IMG/VR virus record: IMGVR_UViG_3300047667_001116
Coordinates: 1 to 27,214 of that record
Reading direction: 5' to 3' (one strand)
Source of the DNA: a virus
DNA: 27,214 nt
In this document: positions 27,190-27,214 of the stretch, piece after piece
Position numbering within the stretch: the stretch's first letter is position 1
How the letters are laid out: every line of letters starts with the position of its first letter
The notes under the pieces: generated by a model
What the model saw: the letters and a program-made list of their open reading frames with translations, nothing else
Database searches by the model: none
Told to the model about the DNA's origin: nothing
Translations under genes and position numbers: made by a program

Positions 27190-27214
27190 CATAATAACCC
27201 TTTGGAGACACTCA
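27190..27214 (+). other. Window end: ribosome site for the next gene
   Basis: After the GT29 stop, TTTGGAG (27202-27208) looks like a Shine-Dalgarno site. The next gene probably starts just past the window, continuing the same operon. Confidence 0.4.

Noticed and set aside
1-27214. tRNA genes
   Set aside because: No complete cloverleaf with T-loop GTTCRA, anticodon stem and acceptor pairing was found on reading the gaps. A tRNAscan-SE run would settle it.

Overview
The window is part of the genome of a lytic T4-like tailed phage (myovirus type). Every credible gene is on the + strand and genes are packed tightly, often with overlapping stop and start codons. The phage assignment rests on a cluster of T4 core replication and transcription proteins at 16978-21775: the late-transcription coactivator gp33, the helicase loader gp59, the single-strand DNA-binding protein gp32, the recombinase UvsX and the replicative helicase gp41. 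The gp32 lacks the cysteines of the T4 zinc site, as I recall for T4-like phages of marine bacteria. A DUF1127/DUF3563-like pair of small proteins at 24985-25391 hints at an alphaproteobacterial host. The exact host cannot be read from the sequence.

Layout. (1) 1-1017: seven tiny ORFs, mostly overlapping, several coding for tetrapeptide-periodic proteins with a hydrophobic residue every fourth position. The stretch is built from shuffled direct repeats and ends in a consensus sigma70-type promoter. (2) 1018-9409: an NAD+ salvage module spread among small unknown genes: a NadR-type NMN adenylyltransferase/ribosylnicotinamide kinase, a NadM-Nudix fusion, and the nicotinamide phosphoribosyltransferase NadV. 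The ribosome binding sites of the last two lie in inverted repeats. (3) 9387-14587: accessory genes, including an HNH nuclease, a small metallophosphoesterase, a left-handed beta-helix protein, membrane proteins, a DUF551 protein and many unknown proteins of 50-140 residues. (4) 14598-16369: envelope-directed proteins (a glycine-zipper lipoprotein and a signal-peptide-bearing outer-membrane-like protein) around a YkuK/DUF458 RNase H-like protein. (5) 16375-21948: a strong terminator, a promoter, a structured RNA leader, then two paralogous small genes and 33-59-32-unknown-uvsX-41. (6) 22008-24900: conserved phage proteins and a large metallophosphoesterase resembling the T5 A1 type. (7) 24985-27189: the DUF1127-like pair, a terminator, then a glycan module of a GT-A glycosyltransferase, a SAM methyltransferase and a GT29 (sialyltransferase-like) protein.

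How it works together. Seven early-type promoters (TTGACA/TTGACT/TTTACA, mostly a 17-bp spacer, then TATAAT/TATAGT) would be read by host sigma70 polymerase. Six exact TATAAATA boxes, all in or at the edge of gaps before genes, fit T4-type late promoters. The gp33 needed for such late transcription is encoded here. The recombination and replication genes form one block. The NAD+ genes could rebuild NAD+ from nicotinamide or nicotinamide riboside, either to feed phage metabolism or to counter host defences that consume NAD+. No tRNA, CRISPR array, IS element or virion structural gene was recognised.
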